Shown one piece after another: positions 12,121-22,223 of a DNA stretch of 64,000 nt. Position numbers and translations under genes: made by a program. Within the stretch, counting starts at the first letter, position 1, and the number at the start of each line of letters is the position of its first letter. This stretch comes from Anaspis maculata (lineage: Eukaryota > Arthropoda > Insecta > Coleoptera > Scraptiidae), in NCBI GenBank assembly GCA_949128115.1, contig OX421965.1, positions 48,847,257 to 48,911,256 of the forward strand, given 5' to 3'. Under the pieces are notes generated by a model that worked only from the letters and a program-made list of their open reading frames with translations, did not search any database and was not told the origin of the DNA.

Positions 12121-12375
12121 GTATCGATTCTTCATGGAAAAATAAGTACCTACTCTTTGAATTTGAACTGAATTGCTCAAGCTATGAAAAATCAAAAAGG
12201 CGACCTTGGAAAATGTGAAAATGTTGAAATTGACATGAATATATCGATTCTTCACGGAAAATACGCATACATTTTGAATTTGAACTGAGGAAGGGCTATA
12301 ACTCGGGCTATAAGAAACTATGAAAATTTAAAATGGCAACCATGGAAAATGTGAAAGTGTTTGATTGGGACAAAG
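12121..12375 (+). repeat. Two-copy tandem repeat, about 125 bp unit
   Basis: The unit beginning atcgattcttcatggaaaa and running through tttgaatttgaactgaa and ggaaaatgtgaaa is repeated head-to-tail, second copy from about 12242, with divergence and a small insertion. It has no coding potential. Confidence 0.6.
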
Positions 12376-12383
12376 CATATATG

Positions 12384-13182
12384 TAGGGGAGAGCGGGGAT
12401 GGTTTGGACAATTTCCAGAGAATATTTTTATTATTATTATTTATACTTACAGGAGTAGAATCAACTTTGGCGCTATTCCATAGCTACATATATGTTGTTC
12501 ATGAACAGCCACAAGAACATTTTTTTATCAAGAAGGAAGTTTATATTTTTCAAAAATAACTACCTGATGAAGTCAAGTGTCCAGAATAACCCGTCGAATT
12601 GAGTTGATTTGGACAAAGATTATTTTTCAACAAAAGACATATAAATTCAGGATACACACTTCCGACAACATTTGAACAATAATAAGAATTTTATAGTCAC
12701 TTCAGACTAGTGGTGGATAATGAAATAATTGAAAAAAATCAACATGCGGGATGTTTTGGACAATGTGTGGGATAGTTTGGACATAACTGTTATGGCTATG
12801 TCCAAACTATCCCACAGTAGCACTGCACTATTCAAAAAAAAAATTCTCAAGACTAAGATATAGACTGTCAACGTTTTTTGAGCTACAAGAAATCAAAACA
12901 CAAACACCAAGGTTATTGGTGATCTCTTAGGGCTATTGATAAGTGGCTGTTCCCGCGATTGTACAGCCATCTTCATAGATGAAATATTACATCAGAAACC
13001 AGGAAAATACATTTTTCCAACTTATCTATCAAAACCGCAACCTTTTTGCTGCGTTCGCAATGAGATAGGCGACCACTGAACCAATAAATTGGACGAGTAT
13101 CAGCGAAAACCAAGTACATTTTGCGGGAAATTCAAAGCTATCCAGACCAACCCGTTGTCCAAACCATCCCCGCTCTCCCCTA
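12384..13182. mobile_element. Non-autonomous DNA transposon, 27-bp terminal repeats, internal repeated termini
   Basis: Terminal inverted repeats are near-identical over 27 bp (aggggagagcggggatggtt... and its complement), with TA at each end. Inside, the sub-motif ggga(t/tr)gttttggaca-type (gggatgttttggaca near 12748, gggatagtttggaca near 12770) appears twice more and once inverted (tgtccaaactatccca near 12799). The last two form an internal hairpin. There is no transposase; the ORFs present are short. Repeated subterminal motifs often act as transposase binding sites, which is an inference here. Confidence 0.82.
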
Positions 13183-13476
13183 TTTGAATCCCTACTGTGA
13201 AAATAATTATATGAACATTTAAAATTTGACCGAGTCAAGCGCGAGTATCGCGTAATTTGAGATAATTTTCATCAACAAAGTGCAATTTGAGGACGGCGCG
13301 TATCAAGTACCTATCTTTAGATACCCTTAAAGTTGAGAATAAGGTTAAAGTTGGGACACGTGTTTGTAGGACCTGATAATTACCTGATGCTGATGTAGAT
13401 TACATACCAGGGTTGTCTCGAAACTATCGCATTCCAAGTAATCTATCTAGAGTGATCTGGACTAACAAATCAGTAT

Positions 13477-13747
13477 AAATTATGGTAATTGTTGACGACC
13501 ACTACTTCTCGACTTCAGCCACCAACTTCTCACGGTAGGTAGACACCACCACAACATCACGTTCGTCGACCGTAGTTTCCTGGGGAAACCACTATTTCCA
13601 CTGTAAAATGCCCCTTCTTTCCATTACTTGTCCTACGACGTAAGTACATGCAAGAAGGAAGCGTCCTATATAGCTGTTCAAGTGGTTGCCTAACTCTTAG
13701 AAAATGCTAGTCGAGAAGTAGTCGTCGTCAACAATTACCTGAATTAT
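13477..13747. mobile_element. MITE, about 270 bp, GTAATTGTTGACGAC termini
   Basis: The inverted ends span about 38 bp: aattatggtaattgttgacg at the left and gtcaacaattacctgaatt at the right. Both continue into cgacnactacttctcgact. The middle is unpaired and non-coding. From 13748 to 14239 there is a degraded CAGGGTG-type element end (gattcatgactcaccctgta near 13950) and no gene. Confidence 0.75.
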
Positions 13748-14239
13748 CAACCACTGGGTGTGCACTGAACCTCCATATTTGATCAGGGTTCTTTTAATTC
13801 ATAAATTTAAAAAAATATATTTTCTTTTGAAATTGCCACTGAATGTTTTTATATAGAAACAAGTAGAGTCATATCTTGTCCTAAACTATTTTATAAACGA
13901 TTGGAATATTTTAGGGGCGATTGTGGAGAAAACTGGATTTTTGTGATTCATGACTCACCCTGTATCGTAAACAGAAATTTAGGGCACACCCCCTGTTCGA
14001 TACTCTTTACTGATAAGTCAGCGAGAATGATCACTCTCTATCACAAACAGTGTGTCAAAATCACTTTAAATAAAGAAAGAGGAGGGCGAAGCTCCCCTGC
14101 CTTTGACCCCCCCATATATTTAAAAAAAAAATTCTTGCGTTCTTGAGGAGTCTAGAGTCCTCTGGAGTCTAGAGGTATATACTGCTCTGGACTCGGAATG
14201 CGATATTTTTGAGACAGCAGTATGAATGTGTAAAAGTTA

Positions 14240-14410
14240 GGGTGGGCTCAGTCAGCTTATTTAGCCGTGGTTTTAGTTTTAGCAGTAAGCGCTGCATCGC
14301 TTTATGGGCTATTCTGAGGAGGCTGGTTCATAAGAGCTAATAGGCGTCGCTGCGCTTGCGACTAAAATTAAAACTTGCGGCTAATAAAGCGAACTAAACC
14401 CATGCACCCT
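14240..14410. mobile_element. GTTCAGTCAGC stem-loop MITE, copy 1
   Basis: First of eight copies of one family. The consensus stem is GG(T/G)G(C/G)GTTCAGTCAGC, then TTATTTAGCCGCAAG and TTTTAGTCGCAAGCG. The loop contains the conserved tgttctgaggaggctggttc. This copy starts gggtgggctcagtcagctta and ends gaactaaacccatgcaccct. It has no coding capacity. The whole unit can fold into one hairpin. Confidence 0.85.
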
Positions 14411-14870
14411 CACTAATTTCCATCAAAACGTAATTACAAGGCAGCATTATGCCTTATTCTTACGCTGTTCCACAACTAAATTCTATCACAGTTAGGTAGT
14501 TACTAGTAACTGCAATTATTGTGAAAACTCATTTTTGAAAATTCGTAACTAACCTACTCGTAACTAACCGTCCGTTAATTGTATTGATGTGCGTGTTTTT
14601 CTCAAAAGAAACTTTAAAGTTTTCTATAAAAGTTGTAATATCTGTCAGCACTACTTTGTTTTTTGAAAATTATATTTGTTTGTAAATTGAAGACTAGTTT
14701 CGGCTATAGAAAATAGCCATGTTCACATCAGAATTGTGTAAAATTGAAGTAAAAATGATGGTGTATAAAATTCTGAATTTAATACGACACCATATCGATT
14801 TTTACTTCAATTTAAATTTCTGAATTTAATAAACCATCATTTTTACTTCCACTGCAAGAAGCATGTTATA

Positions 14871-15001
14871 CGGGGTGTTTATAAGAAACTGTGATCGCGG
14901 AAGGCATGGGTCGGGCCGAAAAACGCAGTAACAGGCGTAATTGTAGTGATCGAAAGCGGATTCCAAAGGTGATGCGATCACAAACGTTTATAAACACCCG
15001 G
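14871..15001. mobile_element. MITE, GGGGTGTTTATAA termini
   Basis: The left end cggggtgtttataagaaactgtgatcgc is inverted at the right end (gatcacaaacgtttataaacacccg). About 130 bp, non-coding. Upstream at 14741-14812 is a smaller inverted repeat, attgaagtaaaaatgatgg. The interval 15002-16017 holds part of the gacggacg repeat family near 15205-15270 (antisense) and no gene I can support. A plus ORF at 15421-15768 has no recognisable domain. Confidence 0.7.
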
Positions 15002-16017
15002 TATTTTTACGAGAATTTAAAGTTTTCTCTAATCATACACTCGCATAATGTAACGTTTTTCCACAAACACGATATCAAGTACCTGTCCGCATGTCGAAAA
15101 TTTCAAGTCATAAATTCACAAATCCGCCGTCCATGCGCTGCTGCTCTAGAATTATCATCACTGTAGTTGTTCATTGTTATGCGCGCAAGATTTTTATCAA
15201 CATCACATGCGAAAGCGATATATCGAAGGCTTCACGGCAGTACCTCTCGTTACTGAAAAATAGAGCTTTTCACAGGAGTTCAAAAACAACTGATATTTCA
15301 AGTCCGGGAATAGGCGATTGACCTTATTGGGGAAAATGGCCGTTTCGTCGAGGCAGTTTCAGGGAATTAATTGTCAGAAGAGGTGAAAGTTGCCGCAGGC
15401 AACGGCGGCTGTTACGTGAATTGGTGGCACGTCAAAACTGTCACTTTGCTGTCTTGTGCAGTCCACTACAAGCAAACTTTTGTTCCTGTGAACCCTTGGG
15501 GCCCCGTAGACCTTTCTCTAAATCATCCATAGCTTACGCCCCAGGAAGAGCAACAAACTGTCACATCCGCACGGAGGGAAACACACAAGCCCGTCGACCA
15601 GCCAAGAAAAAATCACCTCGGGCTGGCCGTGCAGAGTCAACCACCAGTCCACCACCTACCTTTTGTCCTCGCTTTTTTCTCAAGATTTCCTGCTTGGACT
15701 TCAGCTGGAGATCCGCATTTTTCTTTCCAATAAGCTCGCCGTGGCTACCTTTTGTGTTCGGGACGTAAACGTTGTCTTTTTTTTACCGCAATGTAGTGCA
15801 TTACTGGGGGCGTAGTCTTTCAGCTGCGCACCTCTGGAGCTAGATCTACTACAAGCCTGCTAAATACGCTAACCACAACATGAAATACCTAAGAGACACA
15901 AATGCAAACCCCCCTTTTCACATTATTTCTACTTGTCAAATTTCCATGTCAAGAATGTGGGTATTGCAGGTATCCACTAGTGCCCACCTAGGCTACTGCA
16001 CGTCGGAGTATGTGTTG

Positions 16018-16219
16018 GGTGCTTTTCACCTAGACGGTACAAATACCACCAGACGGCACATGTTCCATCGTACGGCACACAATTTTAGGTGATCCAATGA
16101 ACGGCACAGAACCGGGGAAGAACACGTAGATGGAAAGCACTGTCTATGGAAAGCACCGTTTGGCACCCGCACATGCGTAAATGGCAGGTGTACCGAACTT
16201 GGGGCTAGGTGGAAAGCAC
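16018..16219. mobile_element. MITE, GTGCTTTTCACCTAG termini
   Basis: Ends gtgcttttcacctag and ctaggtggaaagcac are inverted repeats about 200 bp apart. Internal tcggcac/acggcaca motifs repeat several times. Non-coding. Confidence 0.6.
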
Positions 16220-16306
16220 GCATTCCTCTCAAAGACGTCCTCTACGATCAAGTACCGAGCTCTACACCAATAAGTGGCGTTTTTTTAAAGTAAATCGCCG
16301 TAATGT

Positions 16307-17812
16307 TATCAAAGAACAGTTATAGTGTGGCGGTTAGTAAGAACCACCTTGCATTTTGTGATAAAAGCATGAAATTTGGCACAAACGCTCTACAGACTGT
16401 CCTTTACTATTTACGAGGCACAATGGAACCGCCATGCAACTGTCAGAATTGGCATTTGCCTACGTTCCAGGGGCAAAAACTGAGGTCGGTTATCAAACTG
16501 ATTCAAAAAGTGACGTCTATCAATGCAGTAGACCTTCACAGTATAACTTCACCAAAACAGATGTCAATATTACGAAAGGAGGGGGGATGAGAGGGGATAG
16601 TTCTAGCCGCGACACAGATTTTTTTATTTGTTAATTTCGGACCAAATTGACAAGTTTGGTGTCGTTTCCGACTAAATCACATCTTCTGAGTTCAAATGGA
16701 ATGTTGTGATTGCAGTTTGGAACAAAAATTTTTTTGTTTTGTTGAAAAAAATATATATTTCAGAAAAAAATCTTGGTCTTTTTTCATTTTGACTTTTATC
16801 TCAATTCCGGGCATTCGAAGTGGAAATCCTTGTTTCGTTCACTTTTTCAAAGCTTCCTGTACATAAAAACTATGTACGAGACCTGATTTTTACTCTGACA
16901 AGATCGTGAGCCTCATTTGTTCCTAAAGTCGTAGAAGTAATAGCCAATAATTTTATTAATTTTCATGTACGAATAAAGGTGTGCGTGCAAAGCCTTGCAG
17001 TTTGTGATAAAAGCCTGAAACTTGGCATACATGGTCTATGGACTGTCTTTTACGATATAAGAGGGTGCACCCATGACGGAACCATCGTGCAGCTGTCAGA
17101 ATCGCCACGATACCTTTGCACGCACACTTCCATTCGTACATGAAAATGATTGCATATTACTTTCACGACTTTAGGAACAAATGAGGCTCACGAACTTGTC
17201 AAAGTAAAAATCAGGTCTCGTACGTGGTTTTCATGTGCAGGAAGCTTTGAAGAAGTGAACTAAATAACGATTTCTACTTCGAATGTCTTGAATTAGGATA
17301 AAAGTCATAATGAAAATAGCCTAAAATTTTTTTCTGAAATATATTTTTTTGGTAACAAAACAAAATCTTTTTTTCAAACTGCAATTACAACATTCAATTC
17401 GAATTCAGAAGATGTAATTTAGTCGGAAACGACACCAAACTTATCAATTTGGTCCAAAATTAACAAATAAAAAAATCTGTGCCGCGACTTGAACTATCCC
17501 CTCCCATTCCCCCTCCTTTTGTAATATTGTGATCTGTTTTGGTAAAGTTACACTGTGAAGGTCTACTGCATTGATAGACGTCACTTTTGAATCAGCTCCA
17601 TAACCTCCATAACCGACTTCAGTTTCTGCCCTTGGAAGGCAGGCAAATGACAATTTTGACAGCTGCACGGCGGTTCCATCGTGGGTCCGCTTCGTGAATA
17701 GTAAAGGAGAGTCTGTAGAGCGTATATGCCAAATTTCATGCTTTTATCACAAAATGCAAGGTTTCCCTGAAAAATGGTCGTTAACCGCCGCACTATTACT
17801 GTTTACAATTAA
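16307..17812. mobile_element. Fold-back element, 1.5 kb
   Basis: Arms extend from aacagttatagtgtggcgg (left) to its complement near 17812. They pair through gcattttgtgataaaagcatg and the block around gaccttcacagt. A second, inner inverted repeat occupies about 16925-17165 at the centre. Its own internal segment repeats the gtttgtgataaaagcc motif of the outer arm. Related arm sequence (gcattttgtgata) occurs in the fold-back at 29812-30957, so the two belong to one superfamily. No transposase frame is seen. Confidence 0.82.
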
Positions 17813-17915
17813 ATTGCAAAATATCGTTATTTCTTGTCATATTGGACTCAGAATAAGTTTTTTTGCGCTTCTGTAAAAAGTTTCATTTTTCAGTTACGAG
17901 GTACTGCCGTGAAGC

Positions 17916-20089
17916 CAGTGATATAAAATACCCGGGTTTTTATATTAAAGGGTAAATACCCGGTATTTAACTATTTACCCAAAATCGGGTCTCTAAGGGT
18001 ATCTATTCTCATTAATTGTTATTAACAATTGGAGAAATAGTGGGGTCGGTACACATTAAAAAACGGTACTATACGGCATTTATTGATACAGAAAATTCCT
18101 TTTGCATGAGTGTTCTGCAAGGTCTATCGAACGATATTAGAAGGGGAAGCACAAAAGCTTCCCCTTAAGGGGGCCGCAGGGGGCCCTGTCAAGTTGAGGG
18201 TCCAAGAACTCCTACTAACCATCTTTCAATTTCGTTGTATCACTCAAATGGGGATGATGTGACTCCATTGTGAATCTCGATGGCATTGGTCGCCATGTCC
18301 CTTTCATCCTTCATGCTTGAAAAAATAATTTCTTCGGGAGGTCAGAGAAATCACTTTTTATTTTTTTAAACATACAAGAGGATGCGAAGTTGGCATGTTT
18401 TGTGTGTTTACCTGTTATTTGGCATTCCCAAGATCCTATTATGAAGTCAATTTTTTAAATTCTCAATTTTGGGTTGATTGGTAGGCTAAGAAGTAGGTAT
18501 TTTTTAACATCCAGTTCAGACGAACTTTTTTCAGTGTCCAACTGGAGGTTATTGAAATCATCATCAGGGGTGGATCCACTGAACTATTTTCTGAACATAA
18601 TGTCGAGAAAATCAATCATAAACCGCGAATAGAGAGTACACAGATTATTTTTCTTTCGGTCGGTCGAATTGCGAGCCTACTACGCCCGTCAAGGAGAACG
18701 CTGAGCATCGCCAGCCTAAACTGGTATGAAAACAGCCTAAACAAATTCAAAACTGACTAAAACTCTGAGTGCTGACTCAGAATTGAATGTCGAACCACAT
18801 AATGAGTGTTTCCGGCAGTTTTGGACTCGTTCAGGCTGTTTTCATACTAGTTTAGTCTGACGATGCTCAGCGTTCTCCCTGACGGGCGTAGTAGGCATCG
18901 CAATTCGACCGACCGGAAGAAAAATAATTTGTGTACTCTCCATGTGCAGTTTGGGATTGATTTCCTCGATATAATGTCAGGAAAATAGTCCAGTCTATCC
19001 ACCCCTGCGATTATTTCAATAACCTCCAGTTGGACACTGAAAAAAGTACGTCTGAACTGGATGTTAAAAAATACCTACTTCTTAGCTTACCAATCAACCC
19101 AAAATTGAGAATTTGAAAAATTGACTTCATAATAGAATCTTGGGAATGCCAAATAACAGGTTAAGACACCAAACATGCCAACTTCGCATCCTCTTGTATG
19201 TTTAAAAAAATAAAAAGTGATTTCTCTGACCTCCCGAAGAAATTATTTTTTCAAGCATGAAGGATGAAAGAGACATGGGGACCAATGCCATCGAGATTCA
19301 CAATGGAGTCACATCATCCCCATTTGAGTGATACAACGAAATTGAAAGATGGTTTGGTAGGAGTTCTTGGACCGTCAACTTGACAGGGCCCCCTGCGGCC
19401 CCCCTAAGGGGAAGCTTTTGTGCTTCCCCTTATAATATCGTTCGTTGGGCCTTATAGAACACTCATGCAAAAGAAATTTTCTGTATCATCAAATGCCGTA
19501 TAGGAATGGCTACCAACCCCACTAAAACAGCAACAAACAATGATGATTTTTGCTCACAGCAGCAAAATAATAATAAGTGCTTTGGAGGTTATGTTTATAA
19601 AGCCTTGGAACTTGAGAAAAGAAATCGTTCAACCTTTAACCATTGTATAACTACTCCTAGTAGGCCAGCCGCCGTTCAAATTGTGCAATTTTCGGAAAGC
19701 ACGGGCAGGTGGCGTGTTCAGCATTTGTCGTTTGGTCGCTCAAATTAGTTATAAATCACGCTGTCTTCAAATTTCAACGTGGCGCCCAACTTACTGATAG
19801 ATGTTGATGGTTTGGTACAGAAATTTCAATTTTTCTCATATGCGCTGATAATTTCTTGCGAGCTAATTGCTCTAGGCGACATCTAGCGACAAAATCCCAA
19901 ATTCGAGGCTGACCTACTAGTAATAGTTATACAATGCTTTAACCGTCAACACTGTCAACCGAGCTGTCAACAGTGTCAACTTTTCTGTCAAACTGGGTAG
20001 GGTGGGTAAATATCGCTTGGGAAAATACCGGGTAAATACCCGATTTATATTTACCTACCTACCCGGTAAATACTCAACTCACATCACTG
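17916..20089. mobile_element. hAT-like element with 8-bp target duplication
   Basis: The insertion begins CAGTGATAT and ends ATCACTG, with imperfect terminal repeats that continue into acccggg / cccggt. It is flanked by an exact 8-bp duplication, cgtgaagc (17908-17915 and 20090-20097). Eight-base duplications and CAGTG-type ends are hallmarks of hAT transposons. It interrupts a dispersed repeat whose uninterrupted form (tactgccgtgaagccttcga) is found antisense near 15230, which confirms the empty site. The inner 1.5 kb is a palindrome. The remaining right part (about 19530-19750) has an 80-aa ORF without a recognisable transposase domain, so the element looks non-autonomous. Confidence 0.85.
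18038..19526. repeat. Large palindrome inside the hAT-like element
   Basis: Left arm 18038 to about 18760 and right arm about 18790 to 19526 are reverse complements. Paired landmarks are tagtggggt at the outer edges, ctatacggcattt, gaaggggaagcacaaaagct and gcatcctcttgtatgttt. The two arms differ at scattered positions, so the duplication is not recent. Confidence 0.82.
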
Positions 20090-20097
20090 CGTGAAGC

Positions 20098-20230
20098 CCT
20101 CGATATGGGTTATTATCGATTAGCGTTTGTGCCAGATCGATATAGGTTTTCTCCTTGAGGAGTAGTTCGCGTGACGGACGGACGACGCACAGACAGACAG
20201 ACAGACGGACGAAGTGCGCTAAAATCCTAA
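20098..20230 (+). repeat. Repeat with gacggacg-rich tail, copy 1
   Basis: The segment cctcgatatgggttattatcg to agtgcgctaaaat contains a short (gacg/acag)n run (gacggacggacgacgcacagacagacag...). A second copy is at about 31470-31605, and partial antisense sequence lies near 15205-15270. It is the continuation of the repeat split by the hAT-like element. Confidence 0.55.
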
Positions 20231-20329
20231 ATAAAAACTGGGCCATGAGACGCTCAAATAAAGGTGCAGTCCGTGGTCAACAACTGTAGCATTTACCCTA
20301 CCTACCCACTGGTGTATATTAGGGACTTT

Positions 20330-20452
20330 GGTGCTGTCATGTTTTACACCGCGGCTGTCAGTGGTGACGGGTGACGCCATTATCGTTCTTTCATTTCCAA
20401 GCGAAAAGTGGTACGCACGTGTCCTCAGTTCGCCGCAATATTTGTGTGAAAA
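20330..20452 (+). promoter_or_regulatory. RpS28 promoter / 5' UTR region
   Basis: Upstream of the RpS28 start codon, the stretch cgttctttcatttcc is a plausible pyrimidine-rich (TOP-like) transcription start of the kind found in ribosomal-protein genes. Just upstream lie TGTCA/GTGACG motifs (ctgtcagtggtgacgggtgacg). The start site itself is inferred. Confidence 0.4.
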
Positions 20453-20650
20453 ATGGATAAGCCAGTAGTTCTCGCTCGAGTAATCAAAGTTTTGGGCCGT
20501 ACCGGTTCCCAGGGGCAATGTACTCAAGTCAAAGTTGAGTTCATCGGCGAACAAAATCGTCAAATCATCAGGAACGTCAAGGGACCAGTCCGTGAAGGCG
20601 ATATTCTGACCCTGCTGGAATCTGAAAGAGAAGCCAGAAGGCTGCGGTAA
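20453..20650 (+). CDS. RpS28: 40S ribosomal protein S28 (eS28)
   Basis: A complete 65-aa ORF in one exon reads [20 protein letters not shown] through to the C-terminus [10 protein letters not shown]. Length and sequence match eS28, an OB-fold (S1-like) protein of the small ribosomal subunit near the mRNA exit channel. The start is fixed by the universally conserved [21 protein letters not shown] beginning. A probable intron lies in the 3' UTR (about 20669-20724, gtaagt to tttttag), and an AATAAA is at 20813-20818. The codon choice is richer in GC than the surrounding repeats. There is no sign of it being a processed copy: no poly(A) tract, and the 3' UTR intron is present. Confidence 0.97.
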   Translation: MDKPVVLARVIKVLGRTGSQGQCTQVKVEFIGEQNRQIIRNVKGPVREGDILTLLESEREARRLR

Positions 20651-20812
20651 TTCGCCCAGTTTCCAAGATGTAAGTACGAAAAACCCTAGTTCTCTTACAA
20701 GTCTTCAAAGTTGTATTTTTTTAGGTTTACCCGACTTTGAAAGTCCTGGTCCCATGTTACAACAACAACATGGAATTTATGTTTAATTTGATTTGTAATA
20801 ACAACACGATGT

Positions 20813-20818
20813 AATAAA
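20813..20818 (+). terminator. Poly(A) signal of RpS28
   Basis: AATAAA lies 163 bases after the RpS28 stop codon. It is the first consensus hexamer downstream. Confidence 0.6.
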
Positions 20819-20875
20819 CAAGTTTTGAGTAAACTTATGAATGTGTTTGAGTTGTAGTTTATTGGGTCCAAGCGC

Positions 20876-21016
20876 CTAACTTGGTTCTTTCGAAGCAACC
20901 GCTTTTATCAGCTCGGGTAACATAGCAGGGTCCTTAGGTACACCAATCGCCGCTTCGGGGCTTGAAACTCTTGCGTGGAAGGCGTTCAATGTGTCTTTTT
21001 GGAGATGATTTTCCCA
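20876..21016 (-). CDS. Possible terminal exon of an unidentified minus-strand gene
   Basis: On the minus strand, a frame opening after AATCCAG (acceptor) at 21016 encodes WENHLQKDTLNAFHARVSSP, then EAAIGVPKDPAMLPELIKAV, then ASKEPS and TAG at 20878-20876. The composition is protein-like and the codon use is clean. The acceptor has a weak pyrimidine tract, and no upstream exon was found. The frame closes just upstream (TGA). A frame-shifted stretch next to it (KTENVENKTEKSS) suggests it could be a pseudogene fragment. It would converge on RpS28. I do not recognise it. Confidence 0.35.
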   Translation of the reverse strand, partial: WENHLQKDTLNAFHARVSSPEAAIGVPKDPAMLPELIKAVASKEPS

Positions 21017-21114
21017 CTGGATTTTTCAGTTTTGTTTTCCACATTTTCTGTCTTGACCTTGGGTGTTTTATTTCATTTTGGTTTGGTTGGTATGAAAATT
21101 CGCTAGGTGGCTAA

Positions 21115-21984
21115 TTGACATTGACAGATGCCAGTAATGTCACTTTCATTTTATTTCAAATCAAACCTCAACTGCCGAATGTTTTGGCCGATCGTGAATC
21201 CCAAGGAGTTTTCAATAAATTGAGAAAACTAATGGAAGTCCTGAGCGCCGAAAAATTAGCACAAGATGAGCAGGAAAGGTCCTATTTTGGTTTTAGCTCC
21301 ACAGATTTCTACTTGGATTGTGAGCTGTTGTCATTGTTTTTGCTCAAGCTTTTAGCACTAAAAGTAAATTTTCAGACTGTGATTTCGTAGAAGGACAAAT
21401 AAGGCAAGCAATAGATGGTATCGAGCAAACTTTGGACGAAGCAGACGTCAAAAATGAGTCCACTGCAAACAAGATTCGGGAACTCTATCGGTTATATTTG
21501 GAGAGAGCAAAACCTGCCTTGTGCCAGCTGAAGGTAAACCGTGCTTCATATAATCTTATGCATACTAACGATTAAGCTAACAGGAATCATTAAAAACCAT
21601 TTTTGCCGTACCCCCTGCTGAAAATTTGGATTCTTCCGATTGCAGTCCAGATGCAATCAGCAAATTGACTGAAGAAGTTGAGCGATTGGAGCGCGAATAT
21701 ATGAAGGTTTGTTTGTATTTTGGAAACATTGATGATGGTGGTTTTTTTAATATGCTTTGCAGAAGAAACAATTTGTACAAGTGGGTCGAATTGCTCAAGC
21801 CAAGTTTCACAAAGTGAGGCCTGTCATGGACACTGTGAAAACAATACTTGAAACACCTTGCAGCAGTAGACATGAAGAGCTGGATGAACTCATAAAAAAT
21901 GTGGAACAGTTGGAAATTACCAGTTCAGAAACAGGTTTTGCTCTAGACTTGCTATATTTAAGACAAAAGGCGTATTTTAAATGA
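21115..21984 (+). CDS. Unidentified coiled-coil protein, four exons visible
   Basis: Exons about 21115-21319, 21376-21533, 21584-21706 and 21763-21984 join in phase (donors GTGAGC, GTAAAC, GTTTGT; acceptors TTTCAG, AACAG, TTGCAG) and end TGA at 21982-21984. The third donor is weak. The first in-frame Met is at 21232, giving 196 aa. The frame is open upstream to 21115, just after a stop, so the true 5' end is uncertain and an upstream exon may exist. The product is almost entirely alpha-helical and charged, with heptad-like stretches IRQAIDGIEQTLDEADVKN, ISKLTEEVERLEREYMKKKQ and ELDELIKNVEQLE. There is no signal peptide or membrane helix. I cannot assign a family. Small subunits of kinetochore, augmin or tethering complexes look like this, but nothing specific supports any of them. 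Confidence 0.7.
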
Positions 21985-22077
21985 GTTTTAATTTAATTTT
22001 TATTAAAAACTATTCTTTGTATAACAGTTCAATTACAGTATTTAAATAAAAGCTGAGAATTTTATAATTCACAATTA

Positions 22078-22223
22078 AGCTGGATTCCCAGTTGCGAATA
22101 TTCGGACAGAAAATGCGAAATTTAATGTCAAAGTCGTCATATTGGCCAATCAGAGCCCTCGAATTCAAAATTTGACATAAAATCGCATTTTCTGTCCGAA
22201 TATTCGCATCTGGGAACCCAGCT
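22078..22223. mobile_element. MITE with TTA target duplication (PIF/Harbinger-like)
   Basis: The 146-bp element starts agctggattcccagttgcga and ends with the complement (atctgggaacccagct). The terminal repeats are about 45 bp with few mismatches and include attcggacagaaaatgcga. It is flanked by TTA at 22075-22077 and 22224-22226, the 3-bp T(W)A duplication of PIF/Harbinger elements. Confidence 0.82.

Noticed and set aside
16026..16232. Minus ORF MRGMRAFHLAPSSVHLPF...
   Set aside because: It spans a MITE with repeated ggaaagcac words and has no domain, so it is a chance frame.
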